Shown here piece after piece: positions 8,333 to 17,053 of a stretch of DNA of 64,000 bases (position 1 is the stretch's first letter; each line of letters opens with the position of its first letter). The DNA lies in NCBI GenBank assembly GCA_947497265.1, contig CANMFP010000014.1:1-64000 (forward strand). The letters are read 5' to 3'. The notes under the pieces were generated by a model. The model saw nothing but the letters and a program-made list of their open reading frames with translations, did no database searches and was not told the origin of the DNA. The DNA is from an uncultured Isoptericola sp. (lineage in GTDB: Bacteria > Actinomycetota > Actinomycetes > Actinomycetales > Cellulomonadaceae). Position numbers and translations under genes: made by a program.

Positions 8333-9256
8333 TCAGTGCAGGCCCTTGGCGAAGAAGTGCTCGGCGTAGGGGTTGTCGTTGTAGCGCTCGATCTCCCGGT
8401 AGCCCGCCCGGCGGTACATCCCGACGGCCTCGGTGAGGGACCCGTGCGTGTCGAGGCGCACGGCGCTGTGGCCCAGGTCGCGCGCGACGCCTTCCAGGTG
8501 CCGCAGCAGCCGCGACCCGAGGCCGGCGCCACGCCATCCCGGGTGCACCCACATGCGCTTGATCTCGCCGACGCCACCGCCGAGCGGTTGGACCCCGCCG
8601 CAGGCGGCGGGCACCCCGTCGCAGGCGGCGACCATGAAGGCGCCGTCGGGTCGCCGCAGCCGCTCCGTGCCCGCGGTGAGGTCCCCGACCGCGAACCCGC
8701 GGGGGAACCGTTCGTCGAGCTCGGCGACGTAGGACCGGACCGCAGCGAGCGCCGCGGCGCCCGCCGGGTCGACCTCCTCGATCCGCACGGTCGCCGCACG
8801 GACCAGGAGGTCGGCCTCCGCGAGCGCGGCGGCCAGCCGGGCCCGCTGGCGGCCGGTCAGGGGCGCGACCAGGTTCTCCGCGCGCTCGGCCGAGCGTCGT
8901 TCGAGCTCGGCCCACGCCCGCCGCCCCGCGGGGGTGAGCTCGACGCGACGACGACGACGGTCGTCCGGGTCGGGCCCGACGACCACCAGCGCGTCCGCCT
9001 CCAGCCGCCGCAGCAGGCGGCTCAGGTAGCCGGAGTCCAGGTGGAGGCGAGCCCGCAGGTCGCGCGTCGTGCCGGCCTCCGCACCGATCTCGTAGAGGAG
9101 CCGTGCCGTCCCGAGCGGCATGCCGAGGCCCAGGAAGGACTCTTCCAGCACACCGATGCGCTGGGTATAGCTGCGGTTGAAGCGGCGGACGACCTCGACG
9201 TGGTCGGGCAGGTCCGGCTGCTCGACGGCGGCGGGCGACGGACGCGGAGTTGCCAT
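8333..9256 (-). CDS. MarR-type regulator fused to GNAT acetyltransferase
   Basis: This 307-aa protein joins two domains. Residues 1-150 form a MarR winged helix (TTRDLRARLHLDSGYLSRLL recognition region near 60, the wing DPDDRRRRRVELTPAGR near 97). Residues 155-307 form a GNAT domain with the acetyl-CoA loop HPGWRGAGLGSRLL near 255 and NDNPYAEHFFAKGL at the end. Such fusions probably bind DNA and acetylate a small molecule or protein, but targets are unknown. I chose the ATG at 9256. A CTCTGA-N6-TCAGAG dyad lies just upstream, consistent with autoregulation and possible control of divergent valS. Confidence 0.88.
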   Translation of the reverse strand: MATPRPSPAAVEQPDLPDHVEVVRRFNRSYTQRIGVLEESFLGLGMPLGTARLLYEIGAEAGTTRDLRARLHLDSGYLSRLLRRLEADALVVVGPDPDDRRRRRVELTPAGRRAWAELERRSAERAENLVAPLTGRQRARLAAALAEADLLVRAATVRIEEVDPAGAAALAAVRSYVAELDERFPRGFAVGDLTAGTERLRRPDGAFMVAACDGVPAACGGVQPLGGGVGEIKRMWVHPGWRGAGLGSRLLRHLEGVARDLGHSAVRLDTHGSLTEAVGMYRRAGYREIERYNDNPYAEHFFAKGLH

Positions 9257-9258
9257 AC

Positions 9259-9276
9259 CTCTGATCTTAGTCAGAG
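9259..9276. promoter_or_regulatory. Candidate MarR operator
   Basis: CTCTGA and TCAGAG form a 6-bp inverted repeat around a 6-bp spacer, centred about 11 bp upstream of the MarR-GNAT start codon. MarR proteins commonly bind such dyads over their own promoter. Assignment is by position and symmetry only. Confidence 0.5.
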
Positions 9277-9335
9277 ACTTTCGCGGTCCGGAAGCCGTGA
9301 CGAGGACGGGACGCGATCTGGGACAATGACTGACC

Positions 9336-12146
9336 ATGAGCGACTTCCCGAGCACCGGGGCCCGCGCGCAGTCCGACGCGGCGCCCGCACAGACCTCCGC
9401 ACCCACCACCGGTACCGGCCAGGCCGGCGACGTCGTGCGCGCGGTGGTCCGGGAGGTACCGGACAAGGTCAGCACCGACGGGCTCGAGCAGAAGTTCGAC
9501 GAGCGCTGGTCGGCCGAGGGCACCTTCGCCTTCGACCGCACCGCCACGCGCGAGCAGGTCTACTCGATCGACACCCCGCCGCCCACCGTCTCCGGCTCGC
9601 TGCACGTCGGTCACGTGTTCAGCTACACCCACACCGACGTGATCGCCCGGTTCCAGCGCATGCGGGGCAAGGAGGTCTTCTACCCGATGGGGTGGGACGA
9701 CAACGGCTTGCCCACCGAGCGCCGGGTGCAGAACTACTACGGTGTGCGGTGCGACCCGTCGCTGCCGTATGTCGAGGGCTTCGAGCCCCCGCACGCCGGG
9801 ACCGAGGGCAAGGCCGTCAAGCCTGCCGACCAGGTCCCGATCAGCCGCCGCAACTTCATCGAGCTCTGTGAGCGCCTCACCGCCGACGACGAGCGCCAGT
9901 TCGAGGAGCTGTGGCGCCGGCTCGGCCTCAGCGTCGACTGGTCGCAGACCTACCAGACCATCGACGCGACGTCGCGTGCCGCGAGCCAGCGGGCGTTCCT
10001 GCGCAACCTCGAGCGTGGCGAGGCCTACCAGGCCGAGGCGCCGGGCCTGTGGGACGTGACGTTCCAGACGGCCGTGGCCCAGGCCGAGCTCGAGGCGCGC
10101 GAGTACCCCGGCCACTACCACCGGGTGGCCTTCCACCGCACCGGGGCGGCGGGCACCACCACCGAGCCCGTCTACATCGAGACGACCCGGCCCGAGCTGC
10201 TGCCCGCCGTGGTCGCCCTCATCGCCCACCCGGACGACGAGCGCTACCAGCACCTCTTCGGCACCACGGTGACGTCGCCCCTCTTCGGCGTCGAGATCCC
10301 CGTCCTGGCGCACCCGGCGGCCGCGATGGACAAGGGTGCCGGCATCGCGATGTGCTGCACCTTCGGCGACCTGACCGACGTGCAGTGGTGGCGCGAGCTG
10401 CAGCTGCCGACGCGCTCCGTCGTCGGCCGTGACGGGCGGCTGCACCGCGAGACGCCGGAGTGGATCGCCGCCGGACCCGGTGCCGGGCTCTACGCCGAGG
10501 GCCTCGCCGGCAAGACCACCTTCAGCGCCCGCAAGGCCGTCGTGGAGGCGCTCGTCGACTCCGGCGACCTGGACGGCGAGCCGAAGCCCACGCAGCGCAT
10601 GACGAACTTCTACGAGAAGGGCGACAAGCCTCTCGAGATCGTCACGTCGCGCCAGTGGTACATCCGCAACGGCGGCCGCGAGTGGAGCACCGGCGGGACC
10701 ACCCGCGACCTCAAGTCCGAGCTGCTGGCCCGCGGCAAGGAGCTCGACTTCCACCCCGACTTCATGCGCGTGCGCTACGAGAACTGGGTGGGTGGCCTCA
10801 ACGGCGACTGGCTGGTCTCGCGCCAGCGGTTCTTCGGCGTGGCGGTCCCTGTCTGGTACCCGGTGCTCGACTCGGGCGAGATCGACCACGAGCACCCGAT
10901 CACGCCGTCGGCCGCCGAGCTCCCGGTGGACCCCACCTCCCAGGCACCCGCCGGCTACGACGAGTCGCAGCGCGGCGAGCCGGGCGGGTTCGTCGGGGAC
11001 GCCGACGTCATGGACACGTGGGCGACGTCCTCGCTGACGCCGCTCATCGTGGCCGGCTGGGAGCGGGACACGGACCTCTTCGAGCGCGTGTACCCGATGG
11101 ACCTGCGCCCCCAGGGCCAGGACATCATCCGTACCTGGCTGTTCTCCACCGTGGTGCGCTCGCACCTCGAGTGCGGCGTGCTGCCGTGGAAGAACGCCGC
11201 CATCAGCGGCTGGATCCTCGACCCGGACCGCAAGAAGATGTCCAAGTCCAAGGGCAACGTCGTCACCCCGATGGACCTGCTCGTCGAGCACGGCTCGGAC
11301 GCGGTGCGCTACTGGGCGGCCGCCGCACGGCTCGGCACGGACGCCGCGTTCGAGGTCGGACAGATGAAGATCGGCCGTCGGCTGGCCATCAAGGTCCTCA
11401 ACGCCTCCAAGTTCGCCCTGACCTTCGGCGTCGACCCGGAGACCGGCGCGGGCGAGATCACCCTCGACCCGGCTGCCGTGACCGTGCAGCTGGACCGGGC
11501 GATGCTCGCCGGCCTGGCCGACGTCGTCGACCAGGCCACCGCGGCGCTCGAGGCGTACGACCACACCCGCGCGCTCGAGCTGACCGAGTCGTACTTCTGG
11601 GCGTTCTGCGACGACTACCTCGAGCTCGTCAAGGACCGCGCGTACGGGGCCGGGGCTTCCGCCGACGCCCTCAGCGCCGAGACGGTCTCCGCGCGCACCG
11701 CCCTCGCGCTCGCGCTCGACGTCATGCTCCGCCTGCTCGCGCCGTACATCCCCTTCGCCACCGAGGAGGTCTGGTCCTGGTGGCGCACCGGTTCGGTGCA
11801 CCGGGCTCCGTGGCCGACGGCGGAGCCCCTGCGGTCGGCCGCAGCGGGTGCGGACCCGCTGGACCTCACCGCCGCCGGCAACGCGCTCGCCGCGCTGCGC
11901 AAGGTCAAGTCCGCGGCGAAGGTCTCCATGCGGACCCCGATCCTCTCGGGGACCGTGGCCGTGCCGGTGGCGCTGCTGCCCGGCGTCGAGTCGGCGATCG
12001 GCGACGTGCGCGGCGCCGGTCGCGTCGAGGGCCCGCTCGAGCTCGTCGAGGCGACCGAGGGGCAGGGTGACCCGGACGTGCAGGGTGGCATCGTCGTCAC
12101 CGCCTCCGAGCTGGGCGAGTCGCCGGCCAAGAAGCCGCGCGGCTGA
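9336..12146 (+). CDS. valS: Valyl-tRNA synthetase
   Basis: This 936-aa class I synthetase charges tRNA-Val. The HIGH-type motif is SGSLHVGHVFSYTHTD near residue 88 and the KMSKS loop is DRKKMSKSKGNVV near 632. The editing domain (YIETTRPELL near 280) and WDDNGLPTERRVQNYYG near 121 are intact. The latter and the lack of a C-terminal coiled-coil tRNA arm suggest the type 2 (archaeal-like) ValRS found in some actinobacteria. Residues 1-45 are a low-complexity extension. The ATG at 9336 is divergent from the MarR-GNAT gene, and a strong hairpin follows the stop. Confidence 0.95.
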   Translation: MSDFPSTGARAQSDAAPAQTSAPTTGTGQAGDVVRAVVREVPDKVSTDGLEQKFDERWSAEGTFAFDRTATREQVYSIDTPPPTVSGSLHVGHVFSYTHTDVIARFQRMRGKEVFYPMGWDDNGLPTERRVQNYYGVRCDPSLPYVEGFEPPHAGTEGKAVKPADQVPISRRNFIELCERLTADDERQFEELWRRLGLSVDWSQTYQTIDATSRAASQRAFLRNLERGEAYQAEAPGLWDVTFQTAVAQAELEAREYPGHYHRVAFHRTGAAGTTTEPVYIETTRPELLPAVVALIAHPDDERYQHLFGTTVTSPLFGVEIPVLAHPAAAMDKGAGIAMCCTFGDLTDVQWWRELQLPTRSVVGRDGRLHRETPEWIAAGPGAGLYAEGLAGKTTFSARKAVVEALVDSGDLDGEPKPTQRMTNFYEKGDKPLEIVTSRQWYIRNGGREWSTGGTTRDLKSELLARGKELDFHPDFMRVRYENWVGGLNGDWLVSRQRFFGVAVPVWYPVLDSGEIDHEHPITPSAAELPVDPTSQAPAGYDESQRGEPGGFVGDADVMDTWATSSLTPLIVAGWERDTDLFERVYPMDLRPQGQDIIRTWLFSTVVRSHLECGVLPWKNAAISGWILDPDRKKMSKSKGNVVTPMDLLVEHGSDAVRYWAAAARLGTDAAFEVGQMKIGRRLAIKVLNASKFALTFGVDPETGAGEITLDPAAVTVQLDRAMLAGLADVVDQATAALEAYDHTRALELTESYFWAFCDDYLELVKDRAYGAGASADALSAETVSARTALALALDVMLRLLAPYIPFATEEVWSWWRTGSVHRAPWPTAEPLRSAAAGADPLDLTAAGNALAALRKVKSAAKVSMRTPILSGTVAVPVALLPGVESAIGDVRGAGRVEGPLELVEATEGQGDPDVQGGIVVTASELGESPAKKPRG

Positions 12147-12165
12147 CACCACCGGGCGCACACGA

Positions 12166-12210
12166 CGGACGCCGGGGCGGCACGCGATCTGCGTGCCGCC
12201 CCGGCGTCCG
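12166..12210. terminator. Bidirectional terminator, 20-bp perfect stem
   Basis: Bases 12166-12185 pair exactly with 12191-12210 around the loop GATCT. It lies between the convergent ends of valS and the baeRF-like gene and would fold on either strand. There is no long T tract, as is usual in high-GC actinobacteria. Confidence 0.8.
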
Positions 12211-12217
12211 TTCCTCG

Positions 12218-13468
12218 TCAGAGCGTGTTGCGACGCCCGCTGTCACCGCTCATCGAGTCCGCGGACTCGTGCGGCGTGCCGTCGTCGTGCCACCGCAGCG
12301 TCGCACCGACGCCGTCCATGAGCTCGACCGATCCCTCGGGCGCGAACACGAGCCCCGCGTCCTGCGCCACGGCGGCGCGCAGGAGAGCCGACGCCGCCGG
12401 TAGCTCCTCGAGCCCGTCCGTGACACCCAGGCCCTCGAGCTGGGCCTTCGCGACACCGATGTGCAGCGGCTCCGGGCCGATCCACAGGTTGCGACCGCCG
12501 AGCAGGCCGCCCGTCGCAGCCCCGTTGGTCTCGCCGTCGCTCCAGGACCGCAGGGCGCGTGCCGCGTCGTCGGCGAGCTGCTCGGACAGCACGAGGTGCT
12601 TGACCTGACCGCGCGAGAGCATCTCGACCACGTCGTCCACGCTCGTGACCGCACCCGCGTCGCGGCCGAGTCCTTCGCGGAGCTCGGCCAGGACGCGCTC
12701 GCGACGACGCTCCCGGAACGACTCGAGGGCGTCGGCCGCCGCTGCCGCGAAAGCCCCCGGGTGGACCCCGGACCCTCCGCGGCCGCCGCCCGGCACCTCG
12801 ACCGTGATCCGGGCCGCGTCCTGCCCGAGCTCTCCACGGACCAGGTTGACCGCCCGGACGTCGCCCGTGATCACGATGATCTCGGGCTGGTCCGCGGACG
12901 CGCGGCGGCCGATCTCGCCCGCGACGGCCTCAGCGTTGCGGCGCCATGAGTCCTCCGCACGGGACTCGATCGTGGCCCGCTTGGTGCGGGTGCTGGACGT
13001 CTTGGAGACCTCGTCGTGCGAGCCCTCGAACGTCTCCACCTCTCCCACGGGATGGCCTTCGCCGTCCAGGACGCAGAAGTCCGCGCCCTGGCGGTCGACG
13101 GAGACGCAGAGCGCGTCCACCGCCTGGTCCGCAGAACGCGCTGCCTGCAGCAGCGACGGCACCGGGTGCCAGACGCCCGCCATGACCGCCGGCGGCTCCC
13201 GCAGGACCCGGTCCACCAGGACGCCTTCGGCGTCGGCGATGAGCACGCGGCCGTGCGGTCCCGGCACCCGTGTGGGGCGGTCGACCGCCTCGTCGAGATC
13301 ACTCAGCACGGCATCCGGTGTGCCCTGCTTGGTCAGCATCCGCCGCACCGAGCGCCAGCGGTTCGCCACGTCCCGGTCCCCGGCCTCGGCCGCACGCGTC
13401 GCGTCAAGGTAGACGGTCGCGAACGGGCCCGGGTGGCCGACGAGAGGTTTGAGCCATTCGATCGTCAT
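12218..13468 (-). CDS. Vms1/Rv2629-like (baeRF family) protein
   Basis: This 416-aa protein resembles the bacterial archaeo-eukaryotic release-factor-like family, including mycobacterial Rv2629. Visible features are the start TIEWLKPLVGHPGPFATVYLD, a central region with PEIIVITGDVRAVNLV near 200, and a C-terminal strand with GQVKHLVLSEQLADDAA near 295, resembling eRF1 domain 3. Family members associate with ribosomes or act in stress; the activity here is not known. The ATG at 13468 follows AAGGGGGATCC, preferred over a start 22 codons upstream. It may follow the chorismate mutase gene in one transcript. Confidence 0.72.
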   Translation of the reverse strand: MTIEWLKPLVGHPGPFATVYLDATRAAEAGDRDVANRWRSVRRMLTKQGTPDAVLSDLDEAVDRPTRVPGPHGRVLIADAEGVLVDRVLREPPAVMAGVWHPVPSLLQAARSADQAVDALCVSVDRQGADFCVLDGEGHPVGEVETFEGSHDEVSKTSSTRTKRATIESRAEDSWRRNAEAVAGEIGRRASADQPEIIVITGDVRAVNLVRGELGQDAARITVEVPGGGRGGSGVHPGAFAAAAADALESFRERRRERVLAELREGLGRDAGAVTSVDDVVEMLSRGQVKHLVLSEQLADDAARALRSWSDGETNGAATGGLLGGRNLWIGPEPLHIGVAKAQLEGLGVTDGLEELPAASALLRAAVAQDAGLVFAPEGSVELMDGVGATLRWHDDGTPHESADSMSGDSGRRNTL

Positions 13469-13617
13469 GCAGGATCCCCCTTGGGTCCGTCGACTGTGCC
13501 TCCCAGCGTGCGACGGATCCCGGCGGCGCGCCACCCGCGACCGCCCGTGGAGAGGGTCGTTTCGCGCTCCACGAACAGCCGGTCACCTCAGGTGGACGGA
13601 CCCCTCCCCCGAGCTCT

Positions 13618-13995
13618 TCAACTGTAGGTGTCGAGCGGCGGCGCGTTTCCCGGGCGTCGTCCCGCGGCGTGGTCCGCCGCGATCCGCTCGTGGTGCCGGA
13701 TCACCTCGGAGACGATGAAGTTGCGGAACTCCTCGGCGAACTGCGGATCCAGACCCGCGCCCGACGCGATCGTCTTGAGCCGGTCGATCTGCTGGCGGTC
13801 CCGCTGCGGGTCCGCGGGCGGCAGTCCGTCCGTCGCCTTGAGCTCACCGACCCGTTCTGTCGCTCGGAACCTCTCGGCCAGCAGGTGGACGAGCGCAGCG
13901 TCGATGTTGTCGATGGTGCTGCGCAGCGCGAGGATCTCGGCCGGCAGCGCACGACCGGTCTCGGGGACGGGCGCTTCGTCGAAGGGCTGGACCAT
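13618..13995 (-). CDS. Chorismate mutase (AroQ class)
   Basis: This 125-aa all-helical protein converts chorismate to prephenate for Phe and Tyr synthesis. The AroQ pattern is visible: ILALRSTIDNIDAALVHLLAERFRATERVGELKA (Arg near 26, Asp near 30, Arg and Lys around 43-54), then DRQQIDRLKTIASGAGLDPQFAEEFRNFIVSEVIRHHE. Chorismate binding by the Arg/Lys set is inferred from the family. There is no signal peptide, so this is the cytoplasmic form. It precedes the baeRF-like gene by 149 bp on the same strand. Confidence 0.85.
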   Translation of the reverse strand: MVQPFDEAPVPETGRALPAEILALRSTIDNIDAALVHLLAERFRATERVGELKATDGLPPADPQRDRQQIDRLKTIASGAGLDPQFAEEFRNFIVSEVIRHHERIAADHAAGRRPGNAPPLDTYS

Positions 13996-14057
13996 GCCTC
14001 GATCCTACGATCGCGACGCGGCGGCCGGTGCACCTGACCGGGATGTGACCTCGGCCG

Positions 14058-15323
14058 TCAGGCGGACTTCCGGTTGCGGACCGGCCCCGAGGACCGCGGG
14101 ACGATGGTCGGGTTCACGTTCTCCTCGACCACGTCGCGCGTGACGACCACGCCCTCGACGTCGTCACGGCTGGGGACGTCGAACATCACCTGCTGGAGGA
14201 CCTCCTCCATGATGGCGCGCAGTCCTCGGGCACCCGTGCCCCGCAGCAGCGCCTGCTCAGCGATGGCGTCGATGGCGTCGTCCGCGAACTCCAGGCGGAC
14301 ACCGTCGATCTCGAACATCCGCTGGTACTGCTTGACGAGCGCGTTGCGGGGTTCGGTCAGGATCCGCACGAGCGCCTCGCGGTCGAGCGGGGAGACCGAG
14401 GCGATGACAGGGAGCCTGCCGATGAACTCCGGGATCAGGCCGTACTTGTGCAGGTCCTCGGGGCGGACCTCCGAGAAGAGGTCTTCCTGCCCGCCCGACT
14501 CCATCGGTGCGGAGAAGCCGATGCCGCGCTTGCGTGCCCGCGAGGCGATGATGTCGTCCAGCCCCGCGAAGGCGCCGGCCACGATGAACAGCACGTTCGA
14601 CGTGTCGATCTGGATGAACTCCTGGTGCGGGTGCTTGCGGCCGCCCTGCGGCGGCACCGAGGCGCTGGTGCCCTCGATGATCTTCAGCAGCGCCTGCTGG
14701 ACGCCCTCGCCGGACACGTCACGCGTGATCGAGGGGTTCTCCGCCTTGCGGGCGACCTTGTCGACCTCGTCGATGTAGATGATGCCCGACTCGGCCTTCT
14801 TGACGTCGTAGTCGGCGGCCTGGATGAGCTTGAGCAGGATGTTCTCGACGTCCTCGCCCACGTAGCCCGCCTCGGTGAGGGCCGTGGCGTCCGCGATGGC
14901 GAACGGGACGTTGAGCATCTTGGCGAGCGTCTGCGCCAGGTACGTCTTGCCGGTCCCCGTGGGACCGATCAGCAGGATGTTGGACTTCGAGATCTCGACG
15001 GAGTCGTCGTCGTCCTTCGCCGGCGGCGCGGCCTGCACCCGCTTGTAGTGGTTGTAGACCGCGACGGCGAGGGCGCGCTTCGCCGGCTCCTGCCCGATCA
15101 CGTACTGCTCGAGGAACGAGAAGATCTCACGAGGCTTGGGCAGCTCGGTCATCCCGACCTCGGTGGCCTCGCCGAGCTCCTCCTCGATGATCTCGTTGCA
15201 CAGGTCGATGCACTCGTCACAGATGTACACGCCCGGTCCGGCGATGAGCTTCTTGACCTGTTTCTGAGACTTGCCGCAGAACGAGCACTTGAGCAGGTCT
15301 GCGCCGTCACCGATACGAGCCAC
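14058..15323 (-). CDS. clpX: ATP-dependent Clp protease ATP-binding subunit ClpX
   Basis: This 421-aa AAA+ unfoldase feeds substrates into the ClpP barrel. It has the N-terminal zinc-binding domain (CSFCGKSQ near residue 11 and CDECIDLC near 35), Walker A GPTGTGKT near 120, pore-1 loop GYVGED near 155 and Walker B YIDEVDK near 188. The C-terminal substrate and ClpP-docking domain is complete. The GTG at 15323 follows AAGGAGG, preferred over an in-frame ATG 14 codons upstream. It lies downstream of clpP2 but a strong hairpin (15409-15447) separates them, so clpX probably has its own promoter. Confidence 0.97.
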   Translation of the reverse strand: MARIGDGADLLKCSFCGKSQKQVKKLIAGPGVYICDECIDLCNEIIEEELGEATEVGMTELPKPREIFSFLEQYVIGQEPAKRALAVAVYNHYKRVQAAPPAKDDDDSVEISKSNILLIGPTGTGKTYLAQTLAKMLNVPFAIADATALTEAGYVGEDVENILLKLIQAADYDVKKAESGIIYIDEVDKVARKAENPSITRDVSGEGVQQALLKIIEGTSASVPPQGGRKHPHQEFIQIDTSNVLFIVAGAFAGLDDIIASRARKRGIGFSAPMESGGQEDLFSEVRPEDLHKYGLIPEFIGRLPVIASVSPLDREALVRILTEPRNALVKQYQRMFEIDGVRLEFADDAIDAIAEQALLRGTGARGLRAIMEEVLQQVMFDVPSRDDVEGVVVTRDVVEENVNPTIVPRSSGPVRNRKSA

Positions 15324-15408
15324 CTCGGGCCTCCTTGTCTCGTGCAGGTCCTTCGTCCATTCCACACTACGCAGGCCGACTTGTCAGTACGGTTGCCCCG
15401 GTGTGGCG

Positions 15409-15447
15409 CGACCCGGGTCGCCGACGAGCTGTCGGCGACCCGGGTCG
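15409..15447 (-). terminator. Terminator between clpP2 and clpX
   Basis: Bases 15409-15425 pair perfectly with 15431-15447 (17 bp) around the loop GAGCT. It lies after the clpP2 stop and before the clpX start on the minus strand, so it likely ends or attenuates clpP transcription before clpX. Confidence 0.75.
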
Positions 15448-15476
15448 GCGTGCATCGACGGCGCCTCGAGAGCCCG

Positions 15477-16193
15477 TCAGCGCTCGATCTGCTGCAGGAC
15501 CTTGCGGGACTCGAGCACCTGGTCGACCAGGCCGTAGTCCTTCGCGGCCGCGGCGGTGAGGATCTTGTCCCGCTCGATGTCGTCGCGGATCTCCTGGACG
15601 TCCTTGCCGGTGTGCATCGCCAGGGTGTCCTCGAGCCACTCCCGCATGCGGATCAGCTCGTTGGCGTGGATCTCGATGTCGGACGCCTGCGCGTAGCCAC
15701 CGTTCTCCATCGCCGGCTGGTGGATGAGGACGCGGGCGTTGGGCAGCGCCAGACGCTTGCCCTTCTGCCCCGCGGCCAGCAGCACGGCGGCCGCCGACGC
15801 CGCCTGCCCGAGGCAGACGGTCTGGATCTGCGGCTTGATGAACTGCATCGTGTCGTACAGCGCGGTCATGGCCGTGAACGACCCACCCGGCGAGTTGATG
15901 TAGATCATGATGTCGCGGTCGGGGTCCTGGGACTCCAGGACCAGCAGCTGCGCCATCACGTCGTCCGCCGACGCGTCGTCGACCTGGACGCCCATGAAGA
16001 TGATGCGGTCCTCGAACAGCTTGGTGTAGGGGTCCTGGCGCTTGAACCCGTACGGCGTGCGCTCCTCGAACTGGGGCAGCACGTAGCGCGACGTCGGCGC
16101 GCCGTTGGGCATCGCCACGCCGCCGGGGCGGCCGGCGTTCCCGGCGAGGCGCTCCGCCGTCATCGCGAACTGGTACTCGGGCGAGTAGCTCAT
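15477..16193 (-). CDS. clpP2: ATP-dependent Clp protease proteolytic subunit ClpP2
   Basis: This 238-aa serine protease subunit carries the full triad: Ser in [10 protein letters not shown] near residue 128, His in LIHQPA near 153 and Asp in IERDK near 203. The 30-residue N-terminal extension before [14 protein letters not shown] is longer than in ClpP1. In actinobacteria ClpP1 and ClpP2 form a mixed 14-mer activated by ClpX or ClpC. It lies 51 bp downstream of clpP1 on the same strand and is very likely co-transcribed with it. The ATG follows GGAGAACC. Confidence 0.96.
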   Translation of the reverse strand: MSYSPEYQFAMTAERLAGNAGRPGGVAMPNGAPTSRYVLPQFEERTPYGFKRQDPYTKLFEDRIIFMGVQVDDASADDVMAQLLVLESQDPDRDIMIYINSPGGSFTAMTALYDTMQFIKPQIQTVCLGQAASAAAVLLAAGQKGKRLALPNARVLIHQPAMENGGYAQASDIEIHANELIRMREWLEDTLAMHTGKDVQEIRDDIERDKILTAAAAKDYGLVDQVLESRKVLQQIER

Positions 16194-16244
16194 GGTTCTC
16201 CTCGGAACAGGAAGGGTCTTGCGACCGGGGTCGGTGGGGTGGTC

Positions 16245-16883
16245 TCAGTCGGCGTTCGTGCCACCGCCACCGGAGACCGACGACGCCGTCTCGACGACGC
16301 GGTCGACGAAGCCGTACTCCAGCGCCTCCTGCGCCGTGAACCAGCTGTCGCGGTCGTTGTCCTTGAGAATCTGCTCGAGCGGCTTGCCGGTCTGCTCGGC
16401 CGTGAGCTCGGCGAGCACCTTCTTCATGTGCATGATCAGCTGGGCACCGATGCGCACGTCGGTGGCGGTACCGCCGACGCCGCCCGAGGGCTGGTGCATC
16501 AGCACGCGGGCGTGGGGCGTGATGTAGCGCTTGCCCCGCGCGCCCGAGGACAGCAGGAACTGTCCCATCGATGCCGCCATGCCCATGGCCACGGTGGCCA
16601 CGTCGGGCTGGATGAACTGCATCGTGTCGTAGATCGCCATGCCCGCCGTGATCGAGCCACCGGGCGAGTTGATGTAGAGGTAGATGTCCTTGTCAGGGTC
16701 CTCGGCCGCCAGGAGCATCAGCTGGGCGCAGATCGCGTTGGCGTTGTCGTCGCGCACCTCCGAACCCAGCCAGATGATGCGCTCCTTGAGGAGCCGGTTG
16801 TAGATGGAGTCGTTGAGGCCGAGGCCCTGTCCCTCGGACCGGGCCACCGGCGCCGCCTGGTCCACCTGCAGCAGGTCGTTCAC
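16245..16883 (-). CDS. clpP1: ATP-dependent Clp protease proteolytic subunit ClpP1
   Basis: This 212-aa ClpP has a complete triad: Ser in [10 protein letters not shown] near residue 108, His in LMHQPSG near 133 and Asp in DRDSWF near 182. It partners ClpP2 in the mixed protease. The Gly/Ser-rich tail [12 protein letters not shown] is probably flexible. The ATG follows GAAGGAGACGGAC. It is downstream of tig, separated from it by a strong hairpin at 16994-17043, so the clpP1-clpP2 unit should have a promoter in the roughly 110-bp gap between hairpin and start. Confidence 0.96.
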   Translation of the reverse strand: MNDLLQVDQAAPVARSEGQGLGLNDSIYNRLLKERIIWLGSEVRDDNANAICAQLMLLAAEDPDKDIYLYINSPGGSITAGMAIYDTMQFIQPDVATVAMGMAASMGQFLLSSGARGKRYITPHARVLMHQPSGGVGGTATDVRIGAQLIMHMKKVLAELTAEQTGKPLEQILKDNDRDSWFTAQEALEYGFVDRVVETASSVSGGGGTNAD

Positions 16884-16993
16884 GTCCGTCTCCTTCAGTT
16901 CGCTGTCGCTCGACCCTAACGCGCCCGACCGGCACGAAGAGTCCCTGGTGCGGCCTGTTTCGCTGCTGGCGCACAGGCCCCGTCCCCGGGTGG

Positions 16994-17043
16994 GACGACG
17001 ACGGCCCGCAACCTCCGTGCGGGAGGTGCGGGCCGTCGTCGTC
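16994..17043 (-). terminator. Terminator downstream of tig
   Basis: GACGACGACGGCCCGCA at 16994-17010 pairs with TGCGGGCCGTCGTCGTC at the right side, and the inner CCTCC pairs with GGAGG; one A is bulged. The stem of about 22 bp lies just after the tig stop on the minus strand and before clpP1. Confidence 0.75.
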
Positions 17044-17053
17044 GGCGAGAGGG

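Noticed and set aside
10460-12070. Long plus-strand frame (536 aa) inside valS
   Set aside because: It is Arg/Pro-rich shadow sequence of the valS frame, with no domain and no ribosome site.
16898-16909. GTTCGCTGTCGC upstream of clpP1 resembling a ClgR box
   Set aside because: The last triplet is CGC where the consensus has GCG, and the site is only 15-26 bp before the start codon, so I do not call it.
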